Shown piece by piece: positions 1-9,209 of a stretch of DNA of 64,000 bases (its first letter is position 1; each line of letters begins with the position of its first letter). The position numbers were made by a program, and so were the translations under genes. The stretch spans positions 1 through 64,000 of the forward strand of contig JAFGSA010000053.1 of the NCBI GenBank assembly GCA_016934855.1. Direction: 5' to 3'. The DNA is from Elusimicrobiota bacterium. GTDB taxonomy: Bacteria > CG03 > SLGR01 > JAFGSA01. The notes under the pieces were generated by a model, which searched no databases, had not been told where the DNA came from, and saw nothing but the letters and a program-made list of their open reading frames with translations.

Positions 1-24
1 CGGCTGGCTGTTGTCAGGGACTGA

Positions 25-1113
25 TCACAGCGTATTTGACAGTTTCAGCTGAATGATGCTCAGCGTGAGGAAAATGATATTTGCCGCCCAGGCGCCTAAG
101 AACGGCGGTATGTATCCTCCTGCGCCCATGGCTTCCCCCATCGATATCGCACCCCAGTAAAAGAAACATATCAGAAGCGACGTAAAAAAGCTTAGGGTCT
201 TGTTCTTCATGACCCTGAAAAGCGAAAGCGGGATCCCTATGAGCATTATGACCGTATTCGCAAAGGGGTAGGATATCTTATGGTGAAATACGACTTTCTC
301 CCTGTCGGCCGGAAGGCCCCTCTCTCTCAGGTTATTGATATGGTCTTTCAGCGCGACGATATTCATCTCTTCCGGCTGAAGTTCGGGTGTCATGAAATCG
401 GCAGGCGTCTCGGGTATCGTGATCGTCTTCTCTTCGAAGTCGGAGAAAGAAACGACTCCGGAATTGTCTTCTGAAAAAGTCCTCACGTTCCCGTCGAAGA
501 AGGTCCATCCGTTATCTTTTTCGAATACGGCCTTCCTGGCTGTTATCATGAGCTTTTCTTTAGTGGAATCCGGAAAAAAATCTATTATCTTGATACCGTA
601 CAGCGAGTCATTCTTGAACTTGCTGATAAAATACAGGCGCCTGTTTCTGCCCATATATGTGAAATCCGTGCGCACGTCGGCTTTTTTTTCTATATCCTTG
701 TTTTTTATTATCTGGTAGAGCTGATCCGCCCTGTGATTCGTTTCAGGGACGACCATGGAGTAAAGAACCGAGGCTGTCACGCTTATCGCAAGCGATACCG
801 ATATTAGCGGGCTGAGTACGTAAAGCAGGTTTATACCCGAACTTTTTATCGCGATTATCTCGTTGTGCCTGTTCAGCGAGCCCAGCGAAAAAAGTATCCC
901 GATCAGCGTAGCTATAGGCATGATCGTAACAGCCCAGTCGGGCAGCCGGTGAATGAAATACTCTGCGAGGAGCATGGCGGACGGCCTGTATTCAAGGAAG
1001 GTATGCATGTAATCGAAAAAATGGGTGATGGTCATGAACAGCATGAACGCAAAGAAAGCCGTGAAAAACTTATGCAGGAAAAGTCTGAGAACGTATTTTT
1101 TTATGGTTTTCAT
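25..1113 (-). CDS. lptG: LptF/LptG-family LPS export permease (LptG position)
   Basis: Inner-membrane permease of the Lpt machine, which with LptF and the LptB ATPase extracts lipopolysaccharide from the inner membrane and passes it to the periplasmic bridge. The 362 residues match family length. There are about three hydrophobic segments in the first 120 residues, a soluble jellyroll-like stretch (about 130-260), and three membrane segments at the end. It lies 20 bases downstream of a second permease of the same family on the same strand, the usual lptF-lptG order. LptB, LptC and LptA are not in the window. Family assignment is firm; F versus G rests on gene order. Confidence 0.88.
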   Translation of the reverse strand: MKTIKKYVLRLFLHKFFTAFFAFMLFMTITHFFDYMHTFLEYRPSAMLLAEYFIHRLPDWAVTIMPIATLIGILFSLGSLNRHNEIIAIKSSGINLLYVLSPLISVSLAISVTASVLYSMVVPETNHRADQLYQIIKNKDIEKKADVRTDFTYMGRNRRLYFISKFKNDSLYGIKIIDFFPDSTKEKLMITARKAVFEKDNGWTFFDGNVRTFSEDNSGVVSFSDFEEKTITIPETPADFMTPELQPEEMNIVALKDHINNLRERGLPADREKVVFHHKISYPFANTVIMLIGIPLSLFRVMKNKTLSFFTSLLICFFYWGAISMGEAMGAGGYIPPFLGAWAANIIFLTLSIIQLKLSNTL

Positions 1114-1133
1114 CCCGTCATATCCTTACCCGT

Positions 1134-2225
1134 TCATCTGCGGTAGCTCTTGTAAAGCAGTAGTGCTCCGGCAATGCCCGTGACTATATTGGGGAACCAT
1201 ACTCCCGCGAGCGGGGGAACGGTGTTGTTGAAAGAGAGTTTTATGCCGGCGACCATCAGGAAGTAATACACTGCTATGGATCCCAGGCTCAAACCTATGC
1301 CTATGGTCTTGCCTTTGCTTTCTGCGCGTATGCCGAGGGGTATCGCTACCAGAAGCATGACAGGGATAGCGCCCGCCAGGGCTCCCCTGAGGTAATACCT
1401 CGTGGAGATCTTGTTTACGGGAAGCCCTTTCGATTTAAGCCTGTTTATCTCGTTCCTGAGTTCCGTTCCGGACATGGACTCAATCGATTTATTGGCTGTC
1501 TTCGAATCCCTGGGAACGCGCAGCGCTATCGAGTAATTATCGAATTTTATGCTGCTGAGCTTATCCGGTTCTTCGTCGGGCTGATGCCTGATCGTGCCGT
1601 CCGAGAGGTTGAGGATTATCCTGCCGTCTTCTGAAGTATGCCATTTCCCGCTGCGCGCCGTTATAGACATGGATGGGTCTTTATCGTCAGCTTTCTTGTA
1701 TATTATGATTTCCCCGAGCGTTTTTGTCTTCTGGCTGACCTTAAAGCACATCAGCGTAAACGGAGGGATCTCTATCAGGGTGGATTCTTCTATCCTCAAG
1801 ATAGGATCCTTGTACGCGATGTTCATGAACAGTTTTCTGAAAGAGTACTGGGAGCCGGGGGCTACGTGATAATTAAAAGGGACCATTATAGATCCCAGGA
1901 TGACAGATACTGTCAGGGCAGGCAAGACCAGGGGTTTAAGGGAAACACCTGAGGTTCTTACGGCCGTGATTTCCCCATCCGAAGCCATGCTGCCGAAAGT
2001 CAGGATACCCGCGGTCACAATGGCCATCGGCATAGAGATCACGAATATGGTGGGAAGGGAATAGAACAGCAGAAGAAGAACGGATGACAGATCGACGCCT
2101 TTGTTCATGAAGAGGTTCATCAGCTGGAAAAGCTTGTCCATCAGGAGTATAAACGTAAAAAGCATAAGGCTTAAAACGATATAAGCTACCAGGTGCCTGC
2201 ATATATATTTTGAAAAGATTTTCAT
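1134..2225 (-). CDS. lptF: LptF/LptG-family LPS export permease (LptF position)
   Basis: First gene of the minus-strand permease pair; partner of the downstream gene in the LptB2FG transporter. It has 363 residues. The N-terminus MKIFSKYICRHLVAYIV is typical of the family. Membrane segments lie near residues 12-35, 50-80 and 95-115, then a periplasmic domain, then three segments from about 285 to 360. No clear Shine-Dalgarno site precedes the ATG, and a TATAAT-like box lies only seven bases upstream, so the transcript may be nearly leaderless. A second TATAAT lies 12 bases further out. The gene diverges from the transposase gene. Confidence 0.88.
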   Translation of the reverse strand: MKIFSKYICRHLVAYIVLSLMLFTFILLMDKLFQLMNLFMNKGVDLSSVLLLLFYSLPTIFVISMPMAIVTAGILTFGSMASDGEITAVRTSGVSLKPLVLPALTVSVILGSIMVPFNYHVAPGSQYSFRKLFMNIAYKDPILRIEESTLIEIPPFTLMCFKVSQKTKTLGEIIIYKKADDKDPSMSITARSGKWHTSEDGRIILNLSDGTIRHQPDEEPDKLSSIKFDNYSIALRVPRDSKTANKSIESMSGTELRNEINRLKSKGLPVNKISTRYYLRGALAGAIPVMLLVAIPLGIRAESKGKTIGIGLSLGSIAVYYFLMVAGIKLSFNNTVPPLAGVWFPNIVTGIAGALLLYKSYRR

Positions 2226-2232
2226 GATTTTA

Positions 2233-2250
2233 ATTATACATTAAATTATA
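2233..2250 (-). promoter_or_regulatory. Two TATAAT-like -10 boxes upstream of lptF
   Basis: Read on the minus strand, TATAAT occurs at 2233-2238 and again at 2245-2250. The nearer box leaves seven bases to the lptF ATG, spacing expected of a leaderless transcript. The farther one would give a leader of under 20 bases. No good -35 hexamer accompanies either. The surrounding region is very AT-rich, so chance matches are likely. Confidence 0.3.
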
Positions 2251-2350
2251 ATTTTTTAAAGTTTATTGATAAAGAAGAATTTTTGTATTATTATTATCTG
2301 GGACGGTTTTGAATTTTACGTGCCGGATAAGATAAGGACATAATCAATCA

Positions 2351-3304
2351 ATGCCACGAAGACCAAGGATCGACCATAAAGGCGGACTGTATCATATTAT
2401 AAATAAGGGAGTAAAAGGGGGTAATATATGCCAGGACGAGACTGATTATCTGAAGATACTGGAATATCTTCGGACGACCCAGAGATCCTATCCCTTTAAA
2501 TGCTACGGTTATGTCATCCTTCCCGATCATTTCCATATCCTCATGGAAAGGCTTAACGATCCGCTGTCCTGCATAATGAAGTCTTTTCTGCTGAAGTACG
2601 TACTTTATTTCAACAGGAAATATTCCCGCAAGGGACATGTTTTTCAGGACCGCTATAAAGCGGTATTATGCCAGAAGGAACATTACCTGCGCAAACTGGT
2701 CAGATACATACACATGGATCCGGTCAGGGACGGACTAGTAGAAGAGGCTTTTCAGTGGAAATGGTCCAGCCTGAATGTATATATGGGCATGAATTCAGCG
2801 GTCTCGGTTGATACGGATACCGTGCTTGATAATGCGCATAAGAGGCTGGCGGACGCCGGGCAGGATATAGCGGGCTTGTCCGGGCCGGATGATTCACAGC
2901 GCCTGAAATACGAGATATATCCTCCTCTGGAATTCCCTGTTATAGGAGACGATAATTTTATAAGGAAGATATCGGCCATCTGCAGGATGGCTCATGGGAG
3001 AAAACCCAGGAAGAGGATACCCCTGAGCAGGCTTGCCGGGATCATCGCAGGCATATGCTCTATAAAGGAAAAGAGGATAACCGGTTCTGCGAGATCAAGG
3101 GACGTGTCTTACGCCCGAGCCGTGCTCGGCTATACTGCTCATCTCTATTACGATTATAAGATCACTGACATAGCGAGATACATAAATAAGGATCCCTCGA
3201 CCGTGACACATGCCATAAACAGGCTCAAATACGCAGGCAAAGAATGCGACATAGCCGGGATACTGAGAGCTGTCAAAAGCAGGCTGAACAAGGCGCTGCG
3301 ATGA
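2351..3304 (+). CDS. Y1 (IS200/REP-associated type) transposase with DnaA domain IV-like C-terminus
   Basis: 317 residues. The N-terminal half is a Y1 transposase: HUH metal-binding motif His60-Phe-His62 in LPDHFHIL, and catalytic Tyr119 in the characteristic YIHMDPVRDGLV. The last third (about 225-300) resembles DnaA domain IV: a KRITGSARSRDVSYAR stretch followed by a helix-turn-helix ending DPSTVTHAINRL, comparable to the DnaA DHTTVLHA signature. These families mobilise or process palindromic ssDNA. No flanking terminal palindromes or target duplication were seen, so this looks like a single-copy, RAYT-like gene rather than an intact insertion sequence. The stop overlaps the start of the SprA-like gene as ATGA. 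Confidence 0.85.
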   Translation: MPRRPRIDHKGGLYHIINKGVKGGNICQDETDYLKILEYLRTTQRSYPFKCYGYVILPDHFHILMERLNDPLSCIMKSFLLKYVLYFNRKYSRKGHVFQDRYKAVLCQKEHYLRKLVRYIHMDPVRDGLVEEAFQWKWSSLNVYMGMNSAVSVDTDTVLDNAHKRLADAGQDIAGLSGPDDSQRLKYEIYPPLEFPVIGDDNFIRKISAICRMAHGRKPRKRIPLSRLAGIIAGICSIKEKRITGSARSRDVSYARAVLGYTAHLYYDYKITDIARYINKDPSTVTHAINRLKYAGKECDIAGILRAVKSRLNKALR

Positions 3305-6300
3305 GGAGAAATAAGAGACTGCTCATCTCGCTGCTCTCGGCGGCCGTTATTCTGCCGGCCGCAGTATGCACGTCGCGCGGCGCCGGTCTTAACCTGCTGG
3401 AAGAAGGCAGCCTCGATGTTTTCGAGGTCAGGGATTCGACTGCAGGCAGCATATCCGACGAATTTAACAGATACATAGACCGTACGGAGCCCATGAAGTT
3501 CGACAAGAAGCTCTGGGAGGATATAAAGAAAGAGAAAGAGAAAGGGGAATACGAGGTTATGCCTGAAGTATACGCGCCGGCAACGATAAGCGGGTCGACG
3601 TATACCCTTATGGGGGAAGAGCTGCCCCAGGCCGAAATAGAACTGCCTTACCAGACCAGGCTCAGTATAACCGGAAGGAAGAGCATCTCGGTAAAGTACG
3701 GCAATGTCTATTACATGGGTGACGAGGACGACAGGACGATCAAAGGTACGCCGGTTGACGTGACGAAGGGATTCGAGATGGAACAGGAACTGAGGGTCAG
3801 GATAAAAGGGAAAGTCGGAGAAAAGATAACAGTAAATGTGGATTACGATGATACTAAACCTTCCTATGACGAAGACGCGAGAAGGATATCCGTGCTTTAT
3901 AACGGAGATAAGGAGGAAATAATACAGGAAGCCGCGTTCGGAGACATAACCCTCTCGCTGCCGTCCACGCATTTTGTAGGTTATTCCAAGAATGTTTTCG
4001 GCGCCAAGGTAAGAGGAAGATACAAGAAGTTCAGTTTTATGGCCATAGGCTCGCAGACGAAGGGAAAAACGGAGATCAAGGAGTTCACCGGGCAGGCTAC
4101 CTTTACTAAAAAGGACATCAATGATACGTCTTATACCAGGAGGACTTATTACAATATAGATCTCGGAGTCGGGACTTCTCATCTTCCCATAGACCCCGGG
4201 TCTGTGAAGGTCTACCTGGATGACAAGGACGGAAGCAATAACGACTCTACAAATGCCTCCTACATGGCTGTGACATATTACGGGTCGACCCAGACATACA
4301 GCGGTTATTTCTATCAGCTGGTTGCGGGCAGGGACTATACTGTCGATACGGTCAAGGGTATACTGAACTTCAATACATATATTAAATCCAATTACGTGAT
4401 AGCCGTGGAATACAAGTACAACGACGGCAAGGGCAAGGTGGGGTACAGCTCTGGGGATCCTGTCATGATAAAAGATGAGAACGAGACGCTGGCATATGAA
4501 TTCAAGAACCGGTATAACCTGGGATCGACAAAGATACTCAGGGACGACTTTGTCCTGAAGTTCCTGGACCTCAACAGGAACAAGGTGGAGCTGCCTTACG
4601 GGTCTTACGATATTGATTACGATCTGGGTCTTCTTGAGTTCACGAAGGATACGCCGTTTTACAAAAAATCAAAAGCCGAAGGATATGATAAAGGGGGCTT
4701 CGCCGATATATACAACAATACGAATCCGCAGCACCACTATATAATCTACGTGGAGTATAAGAAGAGGATTAAGAGTTATCTCCTCAGGCCCAACATAATA
4801 AAGGGCAGCGAACGTGTGCTGATGGATGAAAAAGTCCTCGAAAGGGATGTCGATTACGTAATAGACTATCCTTCCGGATTCCTGACGTTTCTTAACCCCG
4901 AGAAGATCGATGAGACTACCGGCATAGAGGTCACTTACGAGTATATGCCTTTCGGCGGCCTCTTCAAGGAGACCTTGATCGGAATGAGGGGGGAGTATAA
5001 TTTCAGCGAGAATCTATTCGTAGGCGGCACCATGCTGTATAACTGGGCTTCCGCTCCCATGGAGCTGCCGCAGATACATTCCACTCCGGAGAGTACCCTG
5101 GTGCTGGATTCGGATTTCAAACTGAACATCGAGCCGGTCAGGTATTTCCCTCTTCCTACTACGGTATCGGGCGAAGTGGCGCAGAGCATTTATAACCCCA
5201 ATACCCTGGGTAAGGCTATAATAGACAACATGGAGGGCATAAGGCAGCCGTATTCGCTGCCGATGAACCCTGATTCCTGGTTTATTGCCAGGACGCCTTC
5301 GGGCGTCCCCCAGAAACCCTCATGGCTTACACTGAGGGAAGAGGACGAATATCTCTCGGACATAAACCCGAATGTCTCCACTTCGGACGACGAGAAGAAA
5401 AAAGTGATGTACCTCGACTACGACCTGCCGGCAGACTCGGCAGACAGCGAAGTATCTATAGTATTTCCCATGTCGGACAGCGGCATAGACCTCACTATGA
5501 AGGACACTGTGCAGATGTGGATATTCGGCGACGGCAGGGGGACCGAGATACAGCTTGATTTCGGAAGTATTTCCGAAGACGCGGACAGCACGGGAGAAAT
5601 AAAGACGGAAGATAAAAATAACAACAATACTCTTGACAAAGGCGAAGACAAGGGGTGGAAATATATTTACGAGGGGTCTACTTATACCGTGGGTGACGAC
5701 AACAGCAGGATAGACACGAACGATCTCGACGGTGACGGGCAGCTCGATGTTTTCGAAGATTACCAGGTCTTCGATGTCTACAGGGAGGACCTGCTGCGAG
5801 TGGACTGGAGAGGATGGAAGAGGATAGTAATTCCCAGGGGAGGTACCGATGCCAAGTGGAGCGCCGTAAAACACGCGAGGATCACCCTCAGGAACAACAA
5901 CACGTCCGGCAGCATAGGTTTTGCGTCCATAGAGGCAGTGGGCAATAAATGGGAAATAGCGACGGGAACATCGACACTGTTCGTAGACGCCGTGAACAAC
6001 TATGACAACGAAGACTACGAGACCCCCATAGACATGGATATATATCAGGATATATATTCTGAAGTGGGCGGCAGCGACCTCGACAAAGAGCAGGCCATGG
6101 AACTCAGGTATGAAGACCTGGCTGACGGGACGACGGTCTATGTATATTCCAAATACCCGCAGGCAGTCGATTTCTCGCAGCACAAGAAAATATCCTTCCT
6201 CCTGTACGGCGACGGGGAGGGGGTGGATTTCTTCATCTCTTTCGGTGCCGGTAATAACTATTTTATCAGGAAAGTCAAAACCGATTTCAGGGGATGGAGA

Positions 6301-8427
6301 AAATTCACATACAAGTTATCCGAAGATTTCGAAGAGGTAGGCGCGCCTAAGCTGACCAATATAGCGGAAGTAAGGCTGGGGCTGATAAATAATACGGGCA
6401 CGGAGAGAAGCGGAAAGGTGTGGGTCAACGAGATATACCTGGAGGAACCGGAAAAAAGGATAGGGCATGCCTGGAGGGGAAGCTTCGAATCTTCGGTGCC
6501 GGGTTACCTGAACTTCGGGGGAACTTACCAGACCATGGACAAGGATTTTCAGACGATAACGACTCCTCCGAAGAACCAGAACAACACTACCTATTCCGCC
6601 AACGCGAGACTGACGGCGATATCCTACCTGCCGATATACGGTAATTACACGGAAAGCATCATAGAGACACCGCCGGAAAGAATAAAGCCTACGGAGCTGA
6701 ATCCGTATCTTACGGAAGACGATTCCGGGGAAGTGGTGAAGAAATCCGGTTCAGTGGGGGCGGATTTCACAAAGAGGTATTTTCCTAAACTCACGGGCGG
6801 ATTCGCAAAGAGCGAGGAGACCTCAAATTTTACCGGCAAGACGGAAGTTTCCGAGACGCGCAAAGGCAGCGGTTCTTACGGCATACCCCTGAGGCTCTTC
6901 TTCCTGCCGGAAACGATAAGGGGTTCTTACAGGAAGACGGACACGGACATATCATGGAAGGAGTACAAGCGCGAGCAGAACCCCCTGGGCGGATTCGAAG
7001 AGTCCCTGGAGGAGACGATAGAATACTCATACGGCGCAGACATGGATCTGTTCAAGCTCCTGATGCTGCAGCCGTCATACCTGAAGAACGAAAAATACAA
7101 GACCTGGGATTATTATTTCGGCCCGTATGCCAACCTCGAAGACCCTGTAAGGTGGAAGTGGTCTCAGTCCCAGGATGTCGGGCTGGACACAAGGCTGTCT
7201 CTTCTGAAATGGTTCCGTCCCAATGCAAAAGCGACGGTAAAGACGGACGAGAGTTATAATTACATAAAGGACGGCAGCCTTTCGCTGTACGGAGGGACTA
7301 AAGACGTCAGCAGGAATTTCAACCTTAAAGCGGGCGCGGGGCTCCCTGTGACAAAACTCCTTCCTTTCTTCTCCCCCGTAGATAATCTGCGGCTGAATTC
7401 TAATATCGAACTGGAAAAGGGCGAAACTTACAATGACATGGATGCCGATTATGATGTCTTCAGCAACCTGGATCCCATGGTGCTTCTGTCCACTACTACC
7501 ACTGAGACATCCAGGCTCGTCACCCTTACAAACAGGACATCCCAGAAATATACGGCGGACTGGACCCCTCTTAAATTCCTGAGGCTCAACAAGGGGGTGC
7601 TTAACCTCATGGGGGGAATGGATGTCAGGGGCGTATATACCAATATCTTCCAGAGGAAGGAAACGACAGGTACCGTGCTGAAGACCCTGACGGAAATATG
7701 GCCGGACCTGGATGTCAGCCTGGGAAAACTCGATAGGCTTCCGTTCTCCAGGAACTACATGACGGATATAGCTCCCAAGGGAAATTACAGTTTCAAGGAT
7801 GAACGCACCTTCTCGAACGGAGAGGGGATATCGCTGAATACGCGGATAAGGTACGGAGGCAGCTGCAGGTTCATGCTGTTCAGCGGGTTCGATACGCTGC
7901 TCGACTACGACAAACAGGAGACGGAGCTTATAGACCTTCAGAATGAGGAAAAGGACTGGGAGACCCGGGCTTTCAGCGAAACATACGGCGCGCAGGTGAA
8001 GATAAAGCTTAAGCAGTATTCCAATCTTATTACCAGGTACACATACAGGAAGGACGAAAAACTGCAGTTCCCGGACAACCTCCTCACGGATATAGAGCGT
8101 CACAGCCCGAGCATAAGGTACGATGCCATAATAAACCTTCCCTCGAAGTTCAAGCTCCCGATATTCGGCAAGGAAATATCGCTTTTGAACAGGCTTAAGA
8201 TAATCGCGGAGATCCGGGGCGAGTTCTCCAGGAGCGACCTGGACATAGAAAAGACGAATTCTGACAAATACATGAGCGACATAGCTACGGAGATGGATAT
8301 CTCGAGTAATATACGCTGGACTATAGGCTTCGGGGCACAGTATATGGAATATCTTTACGGCAAGTACCGCAAGGCGAACAGCTATTTTGCCTTTCATTTG
8401 AAGACCGAGCTTGTGATAAGGTTCTAG
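3301..8427 (+). CDS. SprA/Sov-like giant outer-membrane beta-barrel protein
   Basis: 1708 residues. The start is the ATG of MRRNKRLLISLL, which gives a signal peptide; a longer in-frame reading upstream lies inside the transposase gene. The N-terminal third resembles SprA, the type 9 secretion translocon of Bacteroidota: SISVKYGNVYY, then KVGEKITVNVDYDD, YNGDKEEIIQEAAFGDITL and a segment ending FGAKVRGRYKKFSFMAIGSQ. Repeated strand motifs of the YDIDYDLGLLEF type follow. Asp-rich, EF-hand-like loops lie near residues 774 and 808 (DLDGDGQLD). The C-terminus ends in VIRF, as outer-membrane barrels do. At 1708 residues it is shorter than the roughly 2400 of flavobacterial SprA. No other T9SS component is in the window. 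Confidence 0.78.
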   Translation: MRRNKRLLISLLSAAVILPAAVCTSRGAGLNLLEEGSLDVFEVRDSTAGSISDEFNRYIDRTEPMKFDKKLWEDIKKEKEKGEYEVMPEVYAPATISGSTYTLMGEELPQAEIELPYQTRLSITGRKSISVKYGNVYYMGDEDDRTIKGTPVDVTKGFEMEQELRVRIKGKVGEKITVNVDYDDTKPSYDEDARRISVLYNGDKEEIIQEAAFGDITLSLPSTHFVGYSKNVFGAKVRGRYKKFSFMAIGSQTKGKTEIKEFTGQATFTKKDINDTSYTRRTYYNIDLGVGTSHLPIDPGSVKVYLDDKDGSNNDSTNASYMAVTYYGSTQTYSGYFYQLVAGRDYTVDTVKGILNFNTYIKSNYVIAVEYKYNDGKGKVGYSSGDPVMIKDENETLAYEFKNRYNLGSTKILRDDFVLKFLDLNRNKVELPYGSYDIDYDLGLLEFTKDTPFYKKSKAEGYDKGGFADIYNNTNPQHHYIIYVEYKKRIKSYLLRPNIIKGSERVLMDEKVLERDVDYVIDYPSGFLTFLNPEKIDETTGIEVTYEYMPFGGLFKETLIGMRGEYNFSENLFVGGTMLYNWASAPMELPQIHSTPESTLVLDSDFKLNIEPVRYFPLPTTVSGEVAQSIYNPNTLGKAIIDNMEGIRQPYSLPMNPDSWFIARTPSGVPQKPSWLTLREEDEYLSDINPNVSTSDDEKKKVMYLDYDLPADSADSEVSIVFPMSDSGIDLTMKDTVQMWIFGDGRGTEIQLDFGSISEDADSTGEIKTEDKNNNNTLDKGEDKGWKYIYEGSTYTVGDDNSRIDTNDLDGDGQLDVFEDYQVFDVYREDLLRVDWRGWKRIVIPRGGTDAKWSAVKHARITLRNNNTSGSIGFASIEAVGNKWEIATGTSTLFVDAVNNYDNEDYETPIDMDIYQDIYSEVGGSDLDKEQAMELRYEDLADGTTVYVYSKYPQAVDFSQHKKISFLLYGDGEGVDFFISFGAGNNYFIRKVKTDFRGWRKFTYKLSEDFEEVGAPKLTNIAEVRLGLINNTGTERSGKVWVNEIYLEEPEKRIGHAWRGSFESSVPGYLNFGGTYQTMDKDFQTITTPPKNQNNTTYSANARLTAISYLPIYGNYTESIIETPPERIKPTELNPYLTEDDSGEVVKKSGSVGADFTKRYFPKLTGGFAKSEETSNFTGKTEVSETRKGSGSYGIPLRLFFLPETIRGSYRKTDTDISWKEYKREQNPLGGFEESLEETIEYSYGADMDLFKLLMLQPSYLKNEKYKTWDYYFGPYANLEDPVRWKWSQSQDVGLDTRLSLLKWFRPNAKATVKTDESYNYIKDGSLSLYGGTKDVSRNFNLKAGAGLPVTKLLPFFSPVDNLRLNSNIELEKGETYNDMDADYDVFSNLDPMVLLSTTTTETSRLVTLTNRTSQKYTADWTPLKFLRLNKGVLNLMGGMDVRGVYTNIFQRKETTGTVLKTLTEIWPDLDVSLGKLDRLPFSRNYMTDIAPKGNYSFKDERTFSNGEGISLNTRIRYGGSCRFMLFSGFDTLLDYDKQETELIDLQNEEKDWETRAFSETYGAQVKIKLKQYSNLITRYTYRKDEKLQFPDNLLTDIERHSPSIRYDAIINLPSKFKLPIFGKEISLLNRLKIIAEIRGEFSRSDLDIEKTNSDKYMSDIATEMDISSNIRWTIGFGAQYMEYLYGKYRKANSYFAFHLKTELVIRF

Positions 8428-8432
8428 AAGTT

Positions 8433-9131
8433 ATGTTCGGGTACCTGCTGAATATCTTTTTCCCTGTGGAATGTACGGTCTGCGGAGGCGGTCTGGGCGC
8501 CTCCGGCAACCCCGGTATCTGCGGCCGCTGCCGCGGAAGACTGGAGATAATAAACTCCTTCGGGTGCAGGTTCTGCGGGAGACCGGTCCATTCAGGCGGC
8601 ATTTCCTGCGAGAGCTGCAGAAAACTCAAACCCTATATAAAAAACTTTTATACAGCCTGTTATTACACTGAAAACATAAAAAAGATAATAATATACTTTA
8701 AGTATAAAAACAGGAAATACCTGAAATCGGCGCTGGCCGGGATACTCCGAGACCTGTATCTTCAGAAAAGTGACGGTGCGCCGGATATTGTCGTACCGGT
8801 TCCGCTATACAGGAAAAGGAGGAAAGAAAGAGGGTTCAACCAGGTAGAACTTCTGGTAAAAGAGTTCTCGGAATCAACCGGGATAGCGATGGGCCGGAAA
8901 GACGTTCTTGAGAGAATAACAGATACGGTCCCGCAGTCTTCGCTCAAAAGAAAGGAACGCTTCTCAAACATGCAGGACGTTTTCAGGGCCTCGGAAGGAG
9001 TAAAGGGCAAGAGGATAATGATTATTGATGATGTAGCCACTACCGGAGCCACTGTCCAGAATGCCGCGAAGGCTCTCATGAAGGCCGGCGCCGTCCAGGT
9101 CGACGCCATGGTCGTTGCCCACGGGATGTGA
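8433..9131 (+). CDS. comF: ComF family phosphoribosyltransferase-like protein
   Basis: 232 residues. The N-terminal part carries a zinc-finger-like set of CxxC pairs (CTVCGGG, CGRCRG, CRFCGR, CESCRK). The C-terminal part is a type I phosphoribosyltransferase fold with the PRPP-binding loop IMIIDDVATTGAT, preceded by the ComF block RKERGFNQVELL. ComF proteins are linked to natural transformation and DNA uptake in several bacteria, but the enzymatic reaction is unsettled. The start lies five bases after the SprA-like gene, so the two are probably cotranscribed. No other competence gene is present here. Confidence 0.88.
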   Translation: MFGYLLNIFFPVECTVCGGGLGASGNPGICGRCRGRLEIINSFGCRFCGRPVHSGGISCESCRKLKPYIKNFYTACYYTENIKKIIIYFKYKNRKYLKSALAGILRDLYLQKSDGAPDIVVPVPLYRKRRKERGFNQVELLVKEFSESTGIAMGRKDVLERITDTVPQSSLKRKERFSNMQDVFRASEGVKGKRIMIIDDVATTGATVQNAAKALMKAGAVQVDAMVVAHGM

Positions 9132-9138
9132 TCGAATA

Positions 9139-9167
9139 TTGACAATTCAGCTCTTGTTTGATATTAA
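9139..9167 (+). promoter_or_regulatory. Sigma70-type promoter for lysS operon
   Basis: TTGACA at 9139-9144, a 17-base spacer and TATTAA at 9162-9167. It sits in the 78-base gap between comF and lysS, about 43 bases before the lysS ATG, which has its own AGAGGAAAG ribosome site. It probably opens the long run lysS-lolC-lolD-ilvE-mcsA-mcsB-clpC. Confidence 0.6.
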
Positions 9168-9209
9168 TAACTTTGTATTATTAAAGTATATAAATATTAA
9201 GAGGAAAGA

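Noticed and set aside
2226..3304. Possible complete insertion sequence around the Y1 transposase
   Set aside because: I found no REP-like terminal palindromes or target duplication in the flanking gaps, and the gene overlaps sprA by ATGA.
3154..4182. A 342-codon minus-strand frame over the transposase/SprA junction
   Set aside because: Overlaps two real genes on the other strand and shows no family signature.
5320..6183. A 287-codon minus-strand frame in the SprA-like gene
   Set aside because: Antisense shadow with an arginine/valine-rich, motif-free translation.
7075..8397. A 440-codon open frame on the minus strand inside the SprA-like gene
   Set aside because: No recognisable motif or ribosome site, fully antisense to a clear barrel gene. 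Long antisense frames are expected here because of the codon bias.
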